From an uncultured Dorea sp. (lineage in GTDB: Bacteria > Bacillota > Clostridia > Lachnospirales > Lachnospiraceae), in the NCBI GenBank assembly GCA_910589275.1, contig CAJUTH010000033.1, forward strand, positions 1 to 41,269: a stretch of 41,269 nucleotides of DNA, given 5' to 3'. Positions 32,148 through 40,793 of this stretch are shown here, piece by piece. Position 1 is the first letter of the stretch, and each line of letters opens with the position of its first letter. The translations under genes were made by a program, and so were the position numbers. The notes beneath the pieces are model-generated. The model had not been told where the DNA came from and searched no databases. It saw only the letters and a program-made list of their open reading frames with translations.

Positions 32148-32759
32148 TTACGATTCGTCATAAAGCTGTATTGCCCGCCGGATATCTTCATAGTGAAACC
32201 CTTTTCTTGCAAGGTATGCGCCTGCTTTCTGCTTCTCCTTCTCCGTAGCGGTTTCCGGATTAAATCTTTTCCTGCGCAGCAATGCGTATATTGCCGCTTC
32301 GGCCTCCCCGCCTCCTAAGCATTCCTCAAATACATCCTCAATCAATCCGGAATCTAATCCCTTTCTGGAAAGCAGCGCGTACAATTCCTTCCGGCTCTTG
32401 ATATGCTTCTTATTCTCCACAAAGCGTCTGGCAAATTCACGGTCATTGATGTATCCAAAGGACTTCACATAATCTATCGCCTGCTCCGCAATATCTTCCG
32501 GATATCCGCCCGTAAGGAGCTTATCGCGGAGCTGGTATTCCGTTCGGTCCATATCGGTCAAAAGATGCATTGCCCTAAGCTTAGCTCTTTTTAAAATAAT
32601 AGTCTGCTTAATTTCCTGGTAGTCTTTTTCTGAAAGTTCTGCGCCTTTCTCCAGATGATAGCGAAATAATTCGCCTTTGTATAATACAAAGGCGAATTCA
32701 TCATCCAGATATACTCGAAAACGAGTCTTAGTCACAGCTTTGATCTCTGTAACAACCAT
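32148..32759 (-). CDS. recX: RecX-family regulator of RecA
   Basis: 203 residues. The helical repeats with MDRTEYQLRDKLLTGGYPEDIAEQAIDYVKSFGYINDREFARRFVENK are the RecX signature. RecX binds inside the RecA filament and limits its growth. The ATG at 32759 lies one base from the end of recA, so the two are co-transcribed and probably translationally coupled, as in many bacteria. Confidence 0.93.
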   Translation of the reverse strand: MVVTEIKAVTKTRFRVYLDDEFAFVLYKGELFRYHLEKGAELSEKDYQEIKQTIILKRAKLRAMHLLTDMDRTEYQLRDKLLTGGYPEDIAEQAIDYVKSFGYINDREFARRFVENKKHIKSRKELYALLSRKGLDSGLIEDVFEECLGGGEAEAAIYALLRRKRFNPETATEKEKQKAGAYLARKGFHYEDIRRAIQLYDES

Positions 32760-32760
32760 A

Positions 32761-33909
32761 TCATTCCGCGTCCTTTTCCGTATCCTTTTCAGAGGATTTC
32801 GAACTCTTCTTCTCTTCCTTCTCTTCTTTCTCTTTCTTTTCTTCCTTCGCAGCCTCCTGTTTTTCCTCAGGCTCCGGAGATCCTTGATAATGCTGTCTTA
32901 CCTTTTCTTCAATCTCACTCATCACATCCGGATGTCCAGCCAGATAAAGCTTTGCGTTCTCTCTTCCCTGTCCGATCTTATCCCCGTTATATGCATACCA
33001 TGCGCCGCTCTTCTTCACCACTTCAATATTTACCGCCAAATCCAGAATATCACCCTCTTTCGATATTCCTTTGCCGAACATAATATCAAACTCAGCCTCC
33101 TTAAAAGGCGGCGCAATCTTATTCTTTACAATCTTAACACGAACCCGGTTTCCAACCATCTCGCCGCTCTGCTTAAGCGTCTCAATCTTTCTTACGTCCA
33201 TCCGCACGGAAGCATAAAACTTCAATGCGCGTCCTCCTGTAGTAGTCTCAGGATTGCCGAACATCACCCCTACCTTTTCTCTAAGCTGGTTAATGAATAT
33301 CACCACGCAGTTAGACTTGCTGATCACAGGAGTAAGTTTCCTGAGCGCCTGAGACATAAGCCTTGCCTGCAGTCCCACATGAGAATCTCCCATATCCCCC
33401 TCAATCTCCTGTCTGGGCACAAGGGCGGCGACGGAGTCCACTACAATAATATCCATCGCGCCGGAACGGACCATTGTTTCAGTAATCTCCAATGCCTGAT
33501 CGCCGCTGTCCGGCTGGGAAATATAAAGCTCATCTATATCTACGCCGATATTCTTCGCATATACCGGGTCAAGTGCATGCTCCGCATCAATAAACCCTGC
33601 AATGCCGCCTCTCTTCTGAACCTCCGCAATCATATGTAATGTAACGGTCGTCTTGCCGCTGGATTCCGGCCCGTAAACCTCTACCACACGTCCTCTCGGC
33701 ACGCCGCCAAGCCCGAGCGCCAAATCCAGACTCAGCGAGCCGGTCGGTATCGTCTCTACCGCAACCTGAGCCGCCGGATCTCCCAGTTTCATCACAGTTC
33801 CTTTTCCAAAATCCTTCTCAAGCTTTGCAATTGCCGCATCCAAAGCCTTCTTCTTATTATCTGCTGCTGTTTCCGCTGTCTCTGCTGTTTTTTTCTTATT
33901 ACTTGCCAT
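32761..33909 (-). CDS. recA: Recombinase RecA
   Basis: 382 residues from the ATG at 33909 behind AAGGAG; the longer open frame runs into the LexA box and is not credible. Walker A is GPESSGKTT (80-88). DNA-binding loops, the ALKFYASVRMDVR signature and the polymerisation region are intact. The C-terminal ~40 residues are a low-complexity tail of Glu and Lys, longer and more mixed in charge than in E. coli. RecA drives homologous recombination and the SOS co-protease function. It is followed by recX. Confidence 0.98.
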   Translation of the reverse strand: MASNKKKTAETAETAADNKKKALDAAIAKLEKDFGKGTVMKLGDPAAQVAVETIPTGSLSLDLALGLGGVPRGRVVEVYGPESSGKTTVTLHMIAEVQKRGGIAGFIDAEHALDPVYAKNIGVDIDELYISQPDSGDQALEITETMVRSGAMDIIVVDSVAALVPRQEIEGDMGDSHVGLQARLMSQALRKLTPVISKSNCVVIFINQLREKVGVMFGNPETTTGGRALKFYASVRMDVRKIETLKQSGEMVGNRVRVKIVKNKIAPPFKEAEFDIMFGKGISKEGDILDLAVNIEVVKKSGAWYAYNGDKIGQGRENAKLYLAGHPDVMSEIEEKVRQHYQGSPEPEEKQEAAKEEKKEKEEKEEKKSSKSSEKDTEKDAE

Positions 33910-33926
33910 GTTATTTTCTCCTTCTT

Positions 33927-33942
33927 GCGAACAGGCGTTCGC
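33927..33942. promoter_or_regulatory. LexA/SOS box of recA
   Basis: CGAACAGGCGTTCG (33928-33941), extended to GCGAAC....GTTCGC, is a perfect match to the Firmicutes SOS box CGAACnnnnGTTCG. It lies between the -10 and the ribosome site of recA, within the 5' UTR, where LexA would block transcription. Confidence 0.95.
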
Positions 33943-33954
33943 GCTCATGTACTT

Positions 33955-33983
33955 ATCTTATTATAGTTATTCCCAAATGTCAA
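33955..33983 (-). promoter_or_regulatory. Promoter of recA-recX
   Basis: TTGACA (33978-33983) and TAAGAT (33955-33960) are 17 bases apart on the minus strand, immediately upstream of the LexA box. Confidence 0.8.
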
Positions 33984-34029
33984 TACCCTTTTTTATTCTC
34001 TTAAACCCCTGTGTAGACATAATACAACA

Positions 34030-34055
34030 GGCTGTGATTATTGTCAACCACAGCC
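34030..34055 (-). terminator. Probable terminator of the symporter gene
   Basis: GGCTGTG (34030-34036) and CACAGCC (34049-34055) form a 7-bp stem with a 12-base loop shortly after the symporter stop. The following T tract (TGTTGTATT) is weak. Confidence 0.5.
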
Positions 34056-34087
34056 CGCAAAGAAAAGGAAATTTATGAAATTGTTAG

Positions 34088-35674
34088 TTATTCCTGAAGA
34101 GATGATTTCTTGGTGATTACAACTTTCTCATCATAACATGCAAAGATCTTCTGGATTTCACCTTCACTCTGTTTCTTTGTGAACATACTGATAATCGGTA
34201 CAATGATCAATCCGCCTACCATCGCCACAACTCCGGAATTAATGGAAGACTTGAATATGTATCCGAGCACCGTGCCCCAGCCAGCTACGTCAATACCGCC
34301 AAGGGTTACGATTAACTGCAGCATTGCAATCCCACAGCCCCAGATAAAACATATAACCACAGATATCTTTGTAATGCCTTTCCAGTACAATCCATACATA
34401 AACGGCGCCAGAAACGCCCCAGCCAGCGCCCCCCATGAAACTCCCATCATCTGAGCGATAAAGGTCACCTCCGGATGAGCGTCCTTAAAGATTGCGATTA
34501 CTGCCGATATCAAAATAAAGAATACGATAAAAGTCCGCATAATTGATACCTGTTTCTTATCTGACATTTCCTGCTTTACCGCCGGTTTAATTACATCCAG
34601 TGTGAATGTTGAGCTGGATGTAAGTACCAGTGAAGACAGGGTGGACATGGAAGCGGAAAGCACAAGCACGATTACCACTGCGATAACAACCGACGGCAGC
34701 GTAGCAAGCATGGTAGGCACAATCGTATCAAACAGCGGCTTTCCAGTCGCCTCATTGATAATCACTTTATCACCGTACAATCTTCCAAAACCGCCCAAGA
34801 AATAACATCCTCCTGCTACAATAATCGCAAATACAGTGGAAATCACAGTTCCCTTATGAATATCCTTTTCACTCTTAATTGCATAGAATTTTCCGACCAT
34901 CTGGGGAAGGCCCCATGTGCCAAGGGAAGTCAGCATAACCACAAATAAAAGCGCAAGAGGGTCCGGTCCAAGGAAAGAAGCATAGGCTCCCTGCCAGCCT
35001 GCGTCTCCTGTTACGGCACAAAGAGACTTTGTCGCCTCCAGCAGGCCGCCGTTCTCAGCCAATACGGAACCGATTACCGCACAAATACCAAACAGCATAA
35101 TAATACCTTGAATAAAATCATTGATCGCCGTAGCCATGTATCCGCCAAAAATTACATAAAAGCCTGTCAATACTGCCATAACGGCAATAACAACCCAATA
35201 CGGAATGTCAAACACCAAACCGAACAAGCTGGACAATCCATTATAAAGCGACGCCGTATATGGTATCAGGAAAATAAAAACAATAATGGATGCCGCCACT
35301 TTAAGCGGAACAGAATCAAACCGTTTTCCAAAAAAATCCGGCATAGTCTTCGCATCTAAATGCTGGGTCATAACCCTGGTTCTTCTTCCCAGCACATTCC
35401 ACGCCAGAAGAGAACCGATAAAAGCATTGCCAAGCCCTGCCCATGTGGAAGCGAGACCGAAATTCCAGCCAAACTGTCCTGCATATCCCACAAAAATAAC
35501 CGCCGAAAAATATGACGTGCCAAACGCAAATGCCGTAAGCCACGGGCCTACTCCGCGTCCGCCCAGCACAAATCCATCAACATCTGACGCATGCTTCCTT
35601 GAATAAAAACCTACGTAAATCATTACTGCAAAGAAAACTACCAGCATAATTGCACATAACACTTCTTTTGACAT
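34088..35674 (-). CDS. Sodium:solute symporter (SSS family)
   Basis: 528 residues and about 13 membrane helices. GGRGVGPWLTAFAFGTSYFSA near residues 38-58 and the FGGYMATAINDFIQGIIMLFG segment near 177-197 are typical of the LeuT-fold SSS family, including the unwound first core helix and Na+ site region. The C-terminus is a short charged cytoplasmic tail. Substrate cannot be inferred; relatives carry proline, pantothenate, sugars or carboxylates. It is a single-gene unit with its own promoter and an array of palindromes in the leader. ATG at 35674 after GGAGG. Confidence 0.9.
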   Translation of the reverse strand: MSKEVLCAIMLVVFFAVMIYVGFYSRKHASDVDGFVLGGRGVGPWLTAFAFGTSYFSAVIFVGYAGQFGWNFGLASTWAGLGNAFIGSLLAWNVLGRRTRVMTQHLDAKTMPDFFGKRFDSVPLKVAASIIVFIFLIPYTASLYNGLSSLFGLVFDIPYWVVIAVMAVLTGFYVIFGGYMATAINDFIQGIIMLFGICAVIGSVLAENGGLLEATKSLCAVTGDAGWQGAYASFLGPDPLALLFVVMLTSLGTWGLPQMVGKFYAIKSEKDIHKGTVISTVFAIIVAGGCYFLGGFGRLYGDKVIINEATGKPLFDTIVPTMLATLPSVVIAVVIVLVLSASMSTLSSLVLTSSSTFTLDVIKPAVKQEMSDKKQVSIMRTFIVFFILISAVIAIFKDAHPEVTFIAQMMGVSWGALAGAFLAPFMYGLYWKGITKISVVICFIWGCGIAMLQLIVTLGGIDVAGWGTVLGYIFKSSINSGVVAMVGGLIIVPIISMFTKKQSEGEIQKIFACYDEKVVITKKSSLQE

Positions 35675-35753
35675 TTCTCATTCCTCCAAGTCATCAACTT
35701 ATGTCTCTTTTTTGCAAAACCTGCTACATTCAGCTTCTGCTGGATACATAGAA

Positions 35754-35793
35754 GCTTTAAAGCGTTACGCTTTAAACCGTTACGCTTTAAAGC
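35754..35793. promoter_or_regulatory. Three 10-bp palindromes at 15-bp spacing in the symporter leader
   Basis: GCTTTAAAGC, GCTTTAAACC and GCTTTAAAGC at 35754, 35769 and 35784, separated by two identical GTTAC spacers. The outer two are perfect palindromes and the middle has one change. They lie downstream of the promoter (expected start near 35805) and about 80 bases before the ATG. A cooperative repressor array or an RNA structure are both possible. Confidence 0.7.
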
Positions 35794-35811
35794 ACTAAAT
35801 TATCTTTGAGT

Positions 35812-35840
35812 ATAATAGCACACCAAAACTTAAATGTCAA
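35812..35840 (-). promoter_or_regulatory. Promoter of the symporter gene
   Basis: TTGACA (35835-35840) and TATTAT (35812-35817) are 17 bases apart on the minus strand. The palindrome array begins about 19 bases downstream of the -10. Confidence 0.8.
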
Positions 35841-35880
35841 CAGTAAATTATTGTAAATTATCGTTTTCCTCATATTCTAA

Positions 35881-35907
35881 AACCCCCGGGATATTTTCCC
35901 GAGGGTT
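35881..35907 (-). terminator. Terminator of the SASP gene
   Basis: Arms 35881-35890 and 35898-35907 form a GC-rich 10-bp stem (one G-U) with a 7-base loop, followed by a short T run in the minus direction. Confidence 0.85.
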
Positions 35908-35927
35908 CCATCGACTGCAAATAATAG

Positions 35928-36137
35928 TTATTTGCTTCCTGCCATCTTCTTTTCCTGCTCTTCAATCATCTTCTTAACCATATATCCGCCGACAGAACCG
36001 TTCTGTCTGGATGTCAGGTCACCGTTATAACCATCTGTGAGAGGTACTCCAAGCTCGCTTGCTACCTCATATTTGAATTTGTCTAATGCACCCTTTGCTT
36101 CCGGTACTGCTGTTCTGTTAGATGAACGACTTGCCAT
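35928..36137 (-). CDS. Alpha/beta-type small acid-soluble spore protein
   Basis: 69 residues. The conserved elements are present: KYEVASELGVPL (including the E-V/I-A site cleaved by the germination protease Gpr) and the C-terminal DLTSRQNGSVGGYMVKKMIEEQE DNA-binding region. These proteins coat spore DNA and protect it from UV and heat; they are degraded on germination. ATG at 36137 after GGAGG. The gap upstream has a CATATACTA-like stretch that could be part of a forespore sigma-G promoter, but the -35 is weak. It is strong evidence that the organism forms spores. Confidence 0.95.
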   Translation of the reverse strand: MASRSSNRTAVPEAKGALDKFKYEVASELGVPLTDGYNGDLTSRQNGSVGGYMVKKMIEEQEKKMAGSK

Positions 36138-36219
36138 TTTATTTTCCTCCTTTTTGTATCTCTACATTTTTTCTCTGTGTAACTCATGTCTTAAGCTACA
36201 ACCATAGTATATGAAGGAT

Positions 36220-38250
36220 TCACAATATTACACTGGCAGTTTTTTCGTTCTTTTCCAGATTTTGTATACTTTCATAATGATTTGCGAGCAGCCAGTCTGC
36301 CGCCTCCGAAGCTCTCTTTAACACCGGCGCATCCTGAAAGACATCCCCCAGACGAAAATCCATAAGTCCGCTCTGCCGGATACCAAACAAATCGCCGGGT
36401 CCTCTCAGCTTCAAGTCTTCGCCCGCGATCTTAAACCCGTCATTGGTCTGGTTCAAAATCTCAAGCCTTTTCTTCGTTTCCTTCGACTTAGAGCCGCTCA
36501 TAAATATACAGTAAGACTGATGGCATCCCCGCCCTACGCGCCCTCGGAGCTGATGAAGCTGGGCAAGGCCGAAACGCTCAGCATTTTCCACCATCATAAC
36601 CGTTGCATTGGGGATATTGATTCCAACCTCAATCACCGTCGTAGACACGAGCACCTGTATTTTCCCTGCCACAAATCGGTTCATAATCTCATCTTTTTCA
36701 CTCTGTTTCATCTTACCATGCAGATGTTCTACCCATATTTCCCCGCCAAGCTCACCTTTCAGCATAGCGGAATAATCAATCACATTCTCTGCCTCCATAT
36801 GCTCGCTCTCTTCCACCATCGGACAGATAATATAACACTGCCTGCCTTGCAATACTTGTTTTTTAATAAAACTGTATGCCGTCTGGCGGTATCCGGTATC
36901 TACAACACAATTTTTAATTGGAAGCCTGTCTGACGGCAGTTCATCTATCACAGAAATGTCTAGATCTCCATATAGAATAATGGCAAGAGTCCGCGGAATC
37001 GGCGTGGCGCTCATAACAAGAATATGAGGCGTCTCTCCTTTCTCTGCAAGCAGTTCCCTCTGGCGGACTCCAAACCGATGCTGCTCATCTGTAACCACAA
37101 GGGCAAGATTCCGATACTCTGCCTTATCCTGAATTAACGCATGAGTTCCCAGTATAATCTGAGACCTGCCATCGGCAATTCTTGCATAGGCTTCTCTTTT
37201 TTCCTTTACGGTCATAGAACCGGTAAGAAGTTCTGTCTGTATGGGAATATCATATGTTTGGAGCAATTCGGTAACCGAATCATAATGCTGCTTTGCCAGA
37301 ACCTCCGTAGGCGCCATCATTGCCCCTTGATATCCCTGGCAGGCCGCCGTGATCAATGCCAGAACCGCAATAATTGTTTTTCCTGATCCAACGTCTCCTT
37401 GAATCAGCCTTGACATGGAATATCCGCTCTGTATATCGTTTTCAATTTCTTTCCACACCCTCCGCTGGGCTTTTGTCAGCTCATAGGGAAGACGCCCGAT
37501 CAGACGGTCAGTCTCTTCGCAATGGCGGATCCGGAAATTATTTTTCAGCCTCTCCTTTTCTGTCTGAATCTTCCTGAGAGACAGGATAAATTCCAAAAAT
37601 TCATCAAATACCAGCCTCTCTCTCGCATGGAAAAATACTTCCTTATCCTCAGGAAAATGAATCCCTCTGATCGCATAATTATATTCCGCCAGCCCATATC
37701 TAATCCTCAGCTCCTCCGGAAGCTTATCCGCCGAAAGATCCACATGTTCCAGCGCCTGCCTCTGTGCCTTCATCACCATGTTGTTGCTGAGGCCGTTTGT
37801 CAGTGGGTATCTTGGCTGAAGGGTTCCAAGCTTTTCTTCATACTTACTGCAGGGATAAAATATTTCCGGCTGCTCGATCACAAGACCATTTCCCCGGCGT
37901 TGAATCTGTCCCCTGAGAATAATCCTTCCCCCGGCCGCAAAGGTACTCCTTAAAAAAGGCATCCGGAACCATATTGCCTTTATGGTTCCGGAAATATCCC
38001 TGATCTGTACACTTGTAACCGGCATATTGCGGTTTGGGGACACCCCCACCTTTCCATAGATGACGCCCTCAACCGTCTGGATCCGCCCTTCTTCTAGTTC
38101 ACTGACAGGAACCGGCTTCTCATATACGTCATACCCTCTCGGATAATAACGGAGAAGTTCCCCGACTGTAGATACTCCGATCTTTGCGAATAAGGCTCCC
38201 GTCTTTTCCCCAATACCTTTTAATTGTGTAATTCCAGTTCTTTCATTCAT
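36220..38250 (-). CDS. recG: ATP-dependent DNA helicase RecG
   Basis: 676 residues, normal length. An N-terminal wedge/OB domain (about 60-150) that binds branched DNA is followed by the two helicase lobes: Walker A GDVGSGKT, DEQH (motif II), SATPIPRTL (motif III) and RGRVGRG with the C-terminal TRG motif. It reverses stalled replication forks and processes Holliday junctions. It follows fakA by 27 bases. The ribosome site is weak. Confidence 0.97.
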   Translation of the reverse strand: MNERTGITQLKGIGEKTGALFAKIGVSTVGELLRYYPRGYDVYEKPVPVSELEEGRIQTVEGVIYGKVGVSPNRNMPVTSVQIRDISGTIKAIWFRMPFLRSTFAAGGRIILRGQIQRRGNGLVIEQPEIFYPCSKYEEKLGTLQPRYPLTNGLSNNMVMKAQRQALEHVDLSADKLPEELRIRYGLAEYNYAIRGIHFPEDKEVFFHARERLVFDEFLEFILSLRKIQTEKERLKNNFRIRHCEETDRLIGRLPYELTKAQRRVWKEIENDIQSGYSMSRLIQGDVGSGKTIIAVLALITAACQGYQGAMMAPTEVLAKQHYDSVTELLQTYDIPIQTELLTGSMTVKEKREAYARIADGRSQIILGTHALIQDKAEYRNLALVVTDEQHRFGVRQRELLAEKGETPHILVMSATPIPRTLAIILYGDLDISVIDELPSDRLPIKNCVVDTGYRQTAYSFIKKQVLQGRQCYIICPMVEESEHMEAENVIDYSAMLKGELGGEIWVEHLHGKMKQSEKDEIMNRFVAGKIQVLVSTTVIEVGINIPNATVMMVENAERFGLAQLHQLRGRVGRGCHQSYCIFMSGSKSKETKKRLEILNQTNDGFKIAGEDLKLRGPGDLFGIRQSGLMDFRLGDVFQDAPVLKRASEAADWLLANHYESIQNLEKNEKTASVIL

Positions 38251-38277
38251 AATTTACAGATTTCTTCGTTTCACAAA

Positions 38278-39945
38278 TTATTCTACTGCAAGCACATAAT
38301 AATAGATGGGCTGTCCGCCAAACTGAGCATCCACATCCATATCAGGATAAAGCGTTTCTACTTCTGCTGCAAAGGCGGCCGCATCTGCCTCATCCACCTC
38401 TGCGCCATAGTAGATACTAATCAGCTCCGAATCCTCATCCACCAGAGCCGCCAGCATCTCCTTCGCTGTCTCATGGATATCTGAACCCACCGCAAGGATT
38501 CCCGCATCTCCGATGCCCATAATATTACCTTCATGGATCTCCTTATCGTCAATCTTTGTATCCCGGACCGCATAGGTCACCTGCCCGGTCTTTACATTGC
38601 CGATGCTCTCTAACATTGCTTCTTCATTAGCCGCCGCATCTGCATCCGGCATAAAACTAATGATAGCCGTTATTCCCTGAGGCACTGTCTTTGTAGGAAT
38701 CACAATTATCTGTTTATCCTCAACAAGCGCCTTTGCTTGATTCGCCGCAAGAACAATATTCTTGTTATTAGGAAGGATAAATACTGTCTCCGCATGAACA
38801 TGGTCAATGGCGTTGAGCATATCCTCCGTACTTGGATTCATGGTCTGCCCGCCTTCGATAATATAGTCTGCGCCAAGTTCCCTGAAAATATTATTCAATC
38901 CTTCCCCGATGGATACGGTAATAAATCCCATAGGCTTTTTCGGTTCCGCCTTCTTTGCCTCCGCCTGCTGCTTCGCAAGCTTTTCTGCGTCTTTGATCAG
39001 CTTCTCCTGATGCTCTTCCCTCATATTGTCAATCTTCATGCGGGAAAGCTGTCCGTAAGTCAGAGCCTTCTGGATGGCAAGGCCCGGATCGTTGGTATGC
39101 ACATGGATCTTCACAACATCGTCATCCGCAACGCATACAATGGAATCCCCGATCGACTCTAGATAGCCCTTAAATTCATGCTCGTCCTGATCTGTAAATT
39201 CCTTTTCGGTCAGAATGATAAATTCCGTACAATATCCGAATTTGATATCGGCAGCCGCTTCCGCCGTTACCTTTGTCACCTTAGCGCCCGCGCCTGCTTC
39301 AATCGCAGTATAATCCACTTCTTTTCCAAGAAATGCATCGTATGCGCCTTTGAGCACCTCTACGAGTCCCTGTCCGCCGGAATCTACAACTCCTGCTTCC
39401 TTGAGAACCGGCAGAAGCTCCGGCGTCTTCGCTAAAACTTCCTCCGCATGCTGGATGACAGCCGGAATAAATACCTCCAGATCGTCGGTCTCAGCCCGCA
39501 TCTGCTCCGCCTTATCCGCAATCCCGCTGGCAACCGTAAGGATCGTACCTTCCTTCGGCTTCATAACCGCCTTATAAGCCGTATGCCTTGCCCGTTCACA
39601 GGCAGCGGCAAGAATCGGTACATCAATTTCCTTCTCTTCCCTTACCGCCTTGGTAAAGCCTCTTAAGAGCTGCGAAAGGATAACGCCTGAGTTACCTCTT
39701 GCACCGCGCAGAGAGCCAGATGAGATCGCCTTGGCAAGCGTCTTCATATCCGGACGCTCTAATGCAGTAACCTCCTTTGCCGCAGACATGATCGTCATTG
39801 ACATATTCGTTCCGGTATCTCCGTCCGGAACCGGAAATACGTTCAGTTCATTAATATATTCCTTCTTCGCCTCGATATTCTGTGCGCCCGCCAGAAACAT
39901 TCTGGCAAGCATATCCGCATTAATCGTCTTCGTAGCCACTTTCAA
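38278..39945 (-). CDS. fakA: DAK2-domain fatty acid kinase, FakA/YloV family
   Basis: 555 residues. The N-terminal DhaL/DAK2 domain binds Mg-ATP through VPDGDTGTNM (39-48) and GARGNSGVILSQ. The middle and C-terminal parts match the YloV family. FakA phosphorylates exogenous fatty acids bound to a FakB protein, feeding PlsX/PlsY lipid synthesis; no fakB is in the window. The start is TTG at 39945, four bases from GGAGG; a GTG at 39939 is an alternative. It lies between an Asp23-family gene and recG, a common Firmicutes order. Confidence 0.93.
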   Translation of the reverse strand: MKVATKTINADMLARMFLAGAQNIEAKKEYINELNVFPVPDGDTGTNMSMTIMSAAKEVTALERPDMKTLAKAISSGSLRGARGNSGVILSQLLRGFTKAVREEKEIDVPILAAACERARHTAYKAVMKPKEGTILTVASGIADKAEQMRAETDDLEVFIPAVIQHAEEVLAKTPELLPVLKEAGVVDSGGQGLVEVLKGAYDAFLGKEVDYTAIEAGAGAKVTKVTAEAAADIKFGYCTEFIILTEKEFTDQDEHEFKGYLESIGDSIVCVADDDVVKIHVHTNDPGLAIQKALTYGQLSRMKIDNMREEHQEKLIKDAEKLAKQQAEAKKAEPKKPMGFITVSIGEGLNNIFRELGADYIIEGGQTMNPSTEDMLNAIDHVHAETVFILPNNKNIVLAANQAKALVEDKQIIVIPTKTVPQGITAIISFMPDADAAANEEAMLESIGNVKTGQVTYAVRDTKIDDKEIHEGNIMGIGDAGILAVGSDIHETAKEMLAALVDEDSELISIYYGAEVDEADAAAFAAEVETLYPDMDVDAQFGGQPIYYYVLAVE

Positions 39946-39959
39946 AGGTCCTCCTTAAA

Positions 39960-40319
39960 CTAATCGATCACTCTCACGCCTTCGACATAAATCTTAATCT
40001 TATCTACCGGCATTCCAGAAAATTCTTCTACTTTATATTTGACATTGCTGATCAGGTTATCAGTAACGGCCGAAATACTCACGCCATACGATACGATCAC
40101 ATGAAAACTAATTTTGATTCTATTATCCTCTGAAATAGAAACCTGAATCCCATGAGTCAGACTCTCCTTCTTCAGAAGCCGGTAAATGCCGTCCTTCATA
40201 TTGACAGCCGCCATACCTACAATGCCAAAACATTCTACCGCTACCGTACCCGCATACTTTGCAATCACGTCAGAACTAACTGTAATGATACCGCGCTCAG
40301 TACTCATACTTCCCTTCAT
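39960..40319 (-). CDS. Asp23/Gls24-family envelope stress protein
   Basis: 119 residues, the length of the single-domain YloU type. The GIITVSSDVIAKYAGTVAVECFGIVGMA and VSYGVSISAVTDNLISNVKYKVEEFSGM segments are characteristic of the family. Members sit at the membrane and are linked to the alkaline/envelope stress response; YloU is also functionally linked to fatty-acid kinase. The gene is 14 bases upstream of fakA. ATG at 40319 after GGAGG. Confidence 0.92.
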   Translation of the reverse strand: MKGSMSTERGIITVSSDVIAKYAGTVAVECFGIVGMAAVNMKDGIYRLLKKESLTHGIQVSISEDNRIKISFHVIVSYGVSISAVTDNLISNVKYKVEEFSGMPVDKIKIYVEGVRVID

Positions 40320-40472
40320 GTTATATCCTCCAATTCTTTATGAATATTGTTAGCAATGTTCTAAAATTCAAGTTAACATGTGTATTATACTCTTTTTTCC
40401 TGATTTTTACAACCGGTTCTTTTGTTTGCAAGCCATATAAAGCAACAGTTCACACAATAACCTATAAACAGC

Positions 40473-40503
40473 AAAAAAGAACCTGAATTCATAAGAACTC
40501 AGG
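40473..40503 (-). terminator. Terminator of rpmB
   Basis: CCTGAATTC (40482-40490) and GAACTCAGG (40495-40503) pair over 9 bp with one G-U and a 4-base loop. Six T residues follow in the minus direction. Confidence 0.88.
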
Positions 40504-40519
40504 CCTTCATTTCCCATTA

Positions 40520-40708
40520 TTATGCACGCTCAACTTTTCCAGATCTCAAACAAGAAGTACATACATACATTCTCTTTGTAGCTCCGCCCTCAGTCTTAAC
40601 ACGAACTGATTTTATATTTGATTTCCACATCTTGGGTGTCTTTCTATGAGAGTGGCTTACATTGTTTCCAAAGTGAGCACCCTTATCACAAATAGCACAT
40701 CTAGCCAT
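40520..40708 (-). CDS. rpmB: 50S ribosomal protein L28, zinc-binding form
   Basis: 62 residues from the ATG at 40708 behind AGGAGG; an upstream ATG in frame adds six residues but lies before the ribosome site. C4, C7, C50 and C53 form two CxxC pairs, the C+ (zinc) form of L28. HSHRKTPKMWKSNIKSVRV is the conserved rRNA-contact region. It is a single-gene unit with its own promoter and terminator, upstream of the asp23-fakA-recG operon. Confidence 0.97.
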   Translation of the reverse strand: MARCAICDKGAHFGNNVSHSHRKTPKMWKSNIKSVRVKTEGGATKRMYVCTSCLRSGKVERA

Positions 40709-40735
40709 GACTGCACCTCCTAACACTCCGAAATA

Positions 40736-40752
40736 GTCTGTTCTCCAGACTC
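40736..40752 (-). promoter_or_regulatory. Small hairpin in the rpmB leader
   Basis: AGTCTG and CAGACT form a 6-bp stem with a 5-base loop between the promoter and the ribosome site of rpmB. It might act in feedback control of L28, but this is inference only. Confidence 0.3.
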
Positions 40753-40764
40753 ACAACATAGTTA

Positions 40765-40793
40765 ATTGTATCAGAAGAATATACAAAATGCAA
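40765..40793 (-). promoter_or_regulatory. Promoter of rpmB
   Basis: TTGCAT (40788-40793) and TACAAT (40765-40770) are 17 bases apart on the minus strand, about 55 bases upstream of the start codon. Confidence 0.75.

Noticed and set aside
33910..33948. 13-codon N-terminal extension of RecA
   Set aside because: It would be translated from inside the LexA box; AAGGAG is placed for the ATG at 33909.
35754..35793. CRISPR-like array
   Set aside because: Repeats are 10 bp and spacers are 5 bp and identical, so this is an operator-like or tandem array, not CRISPR.
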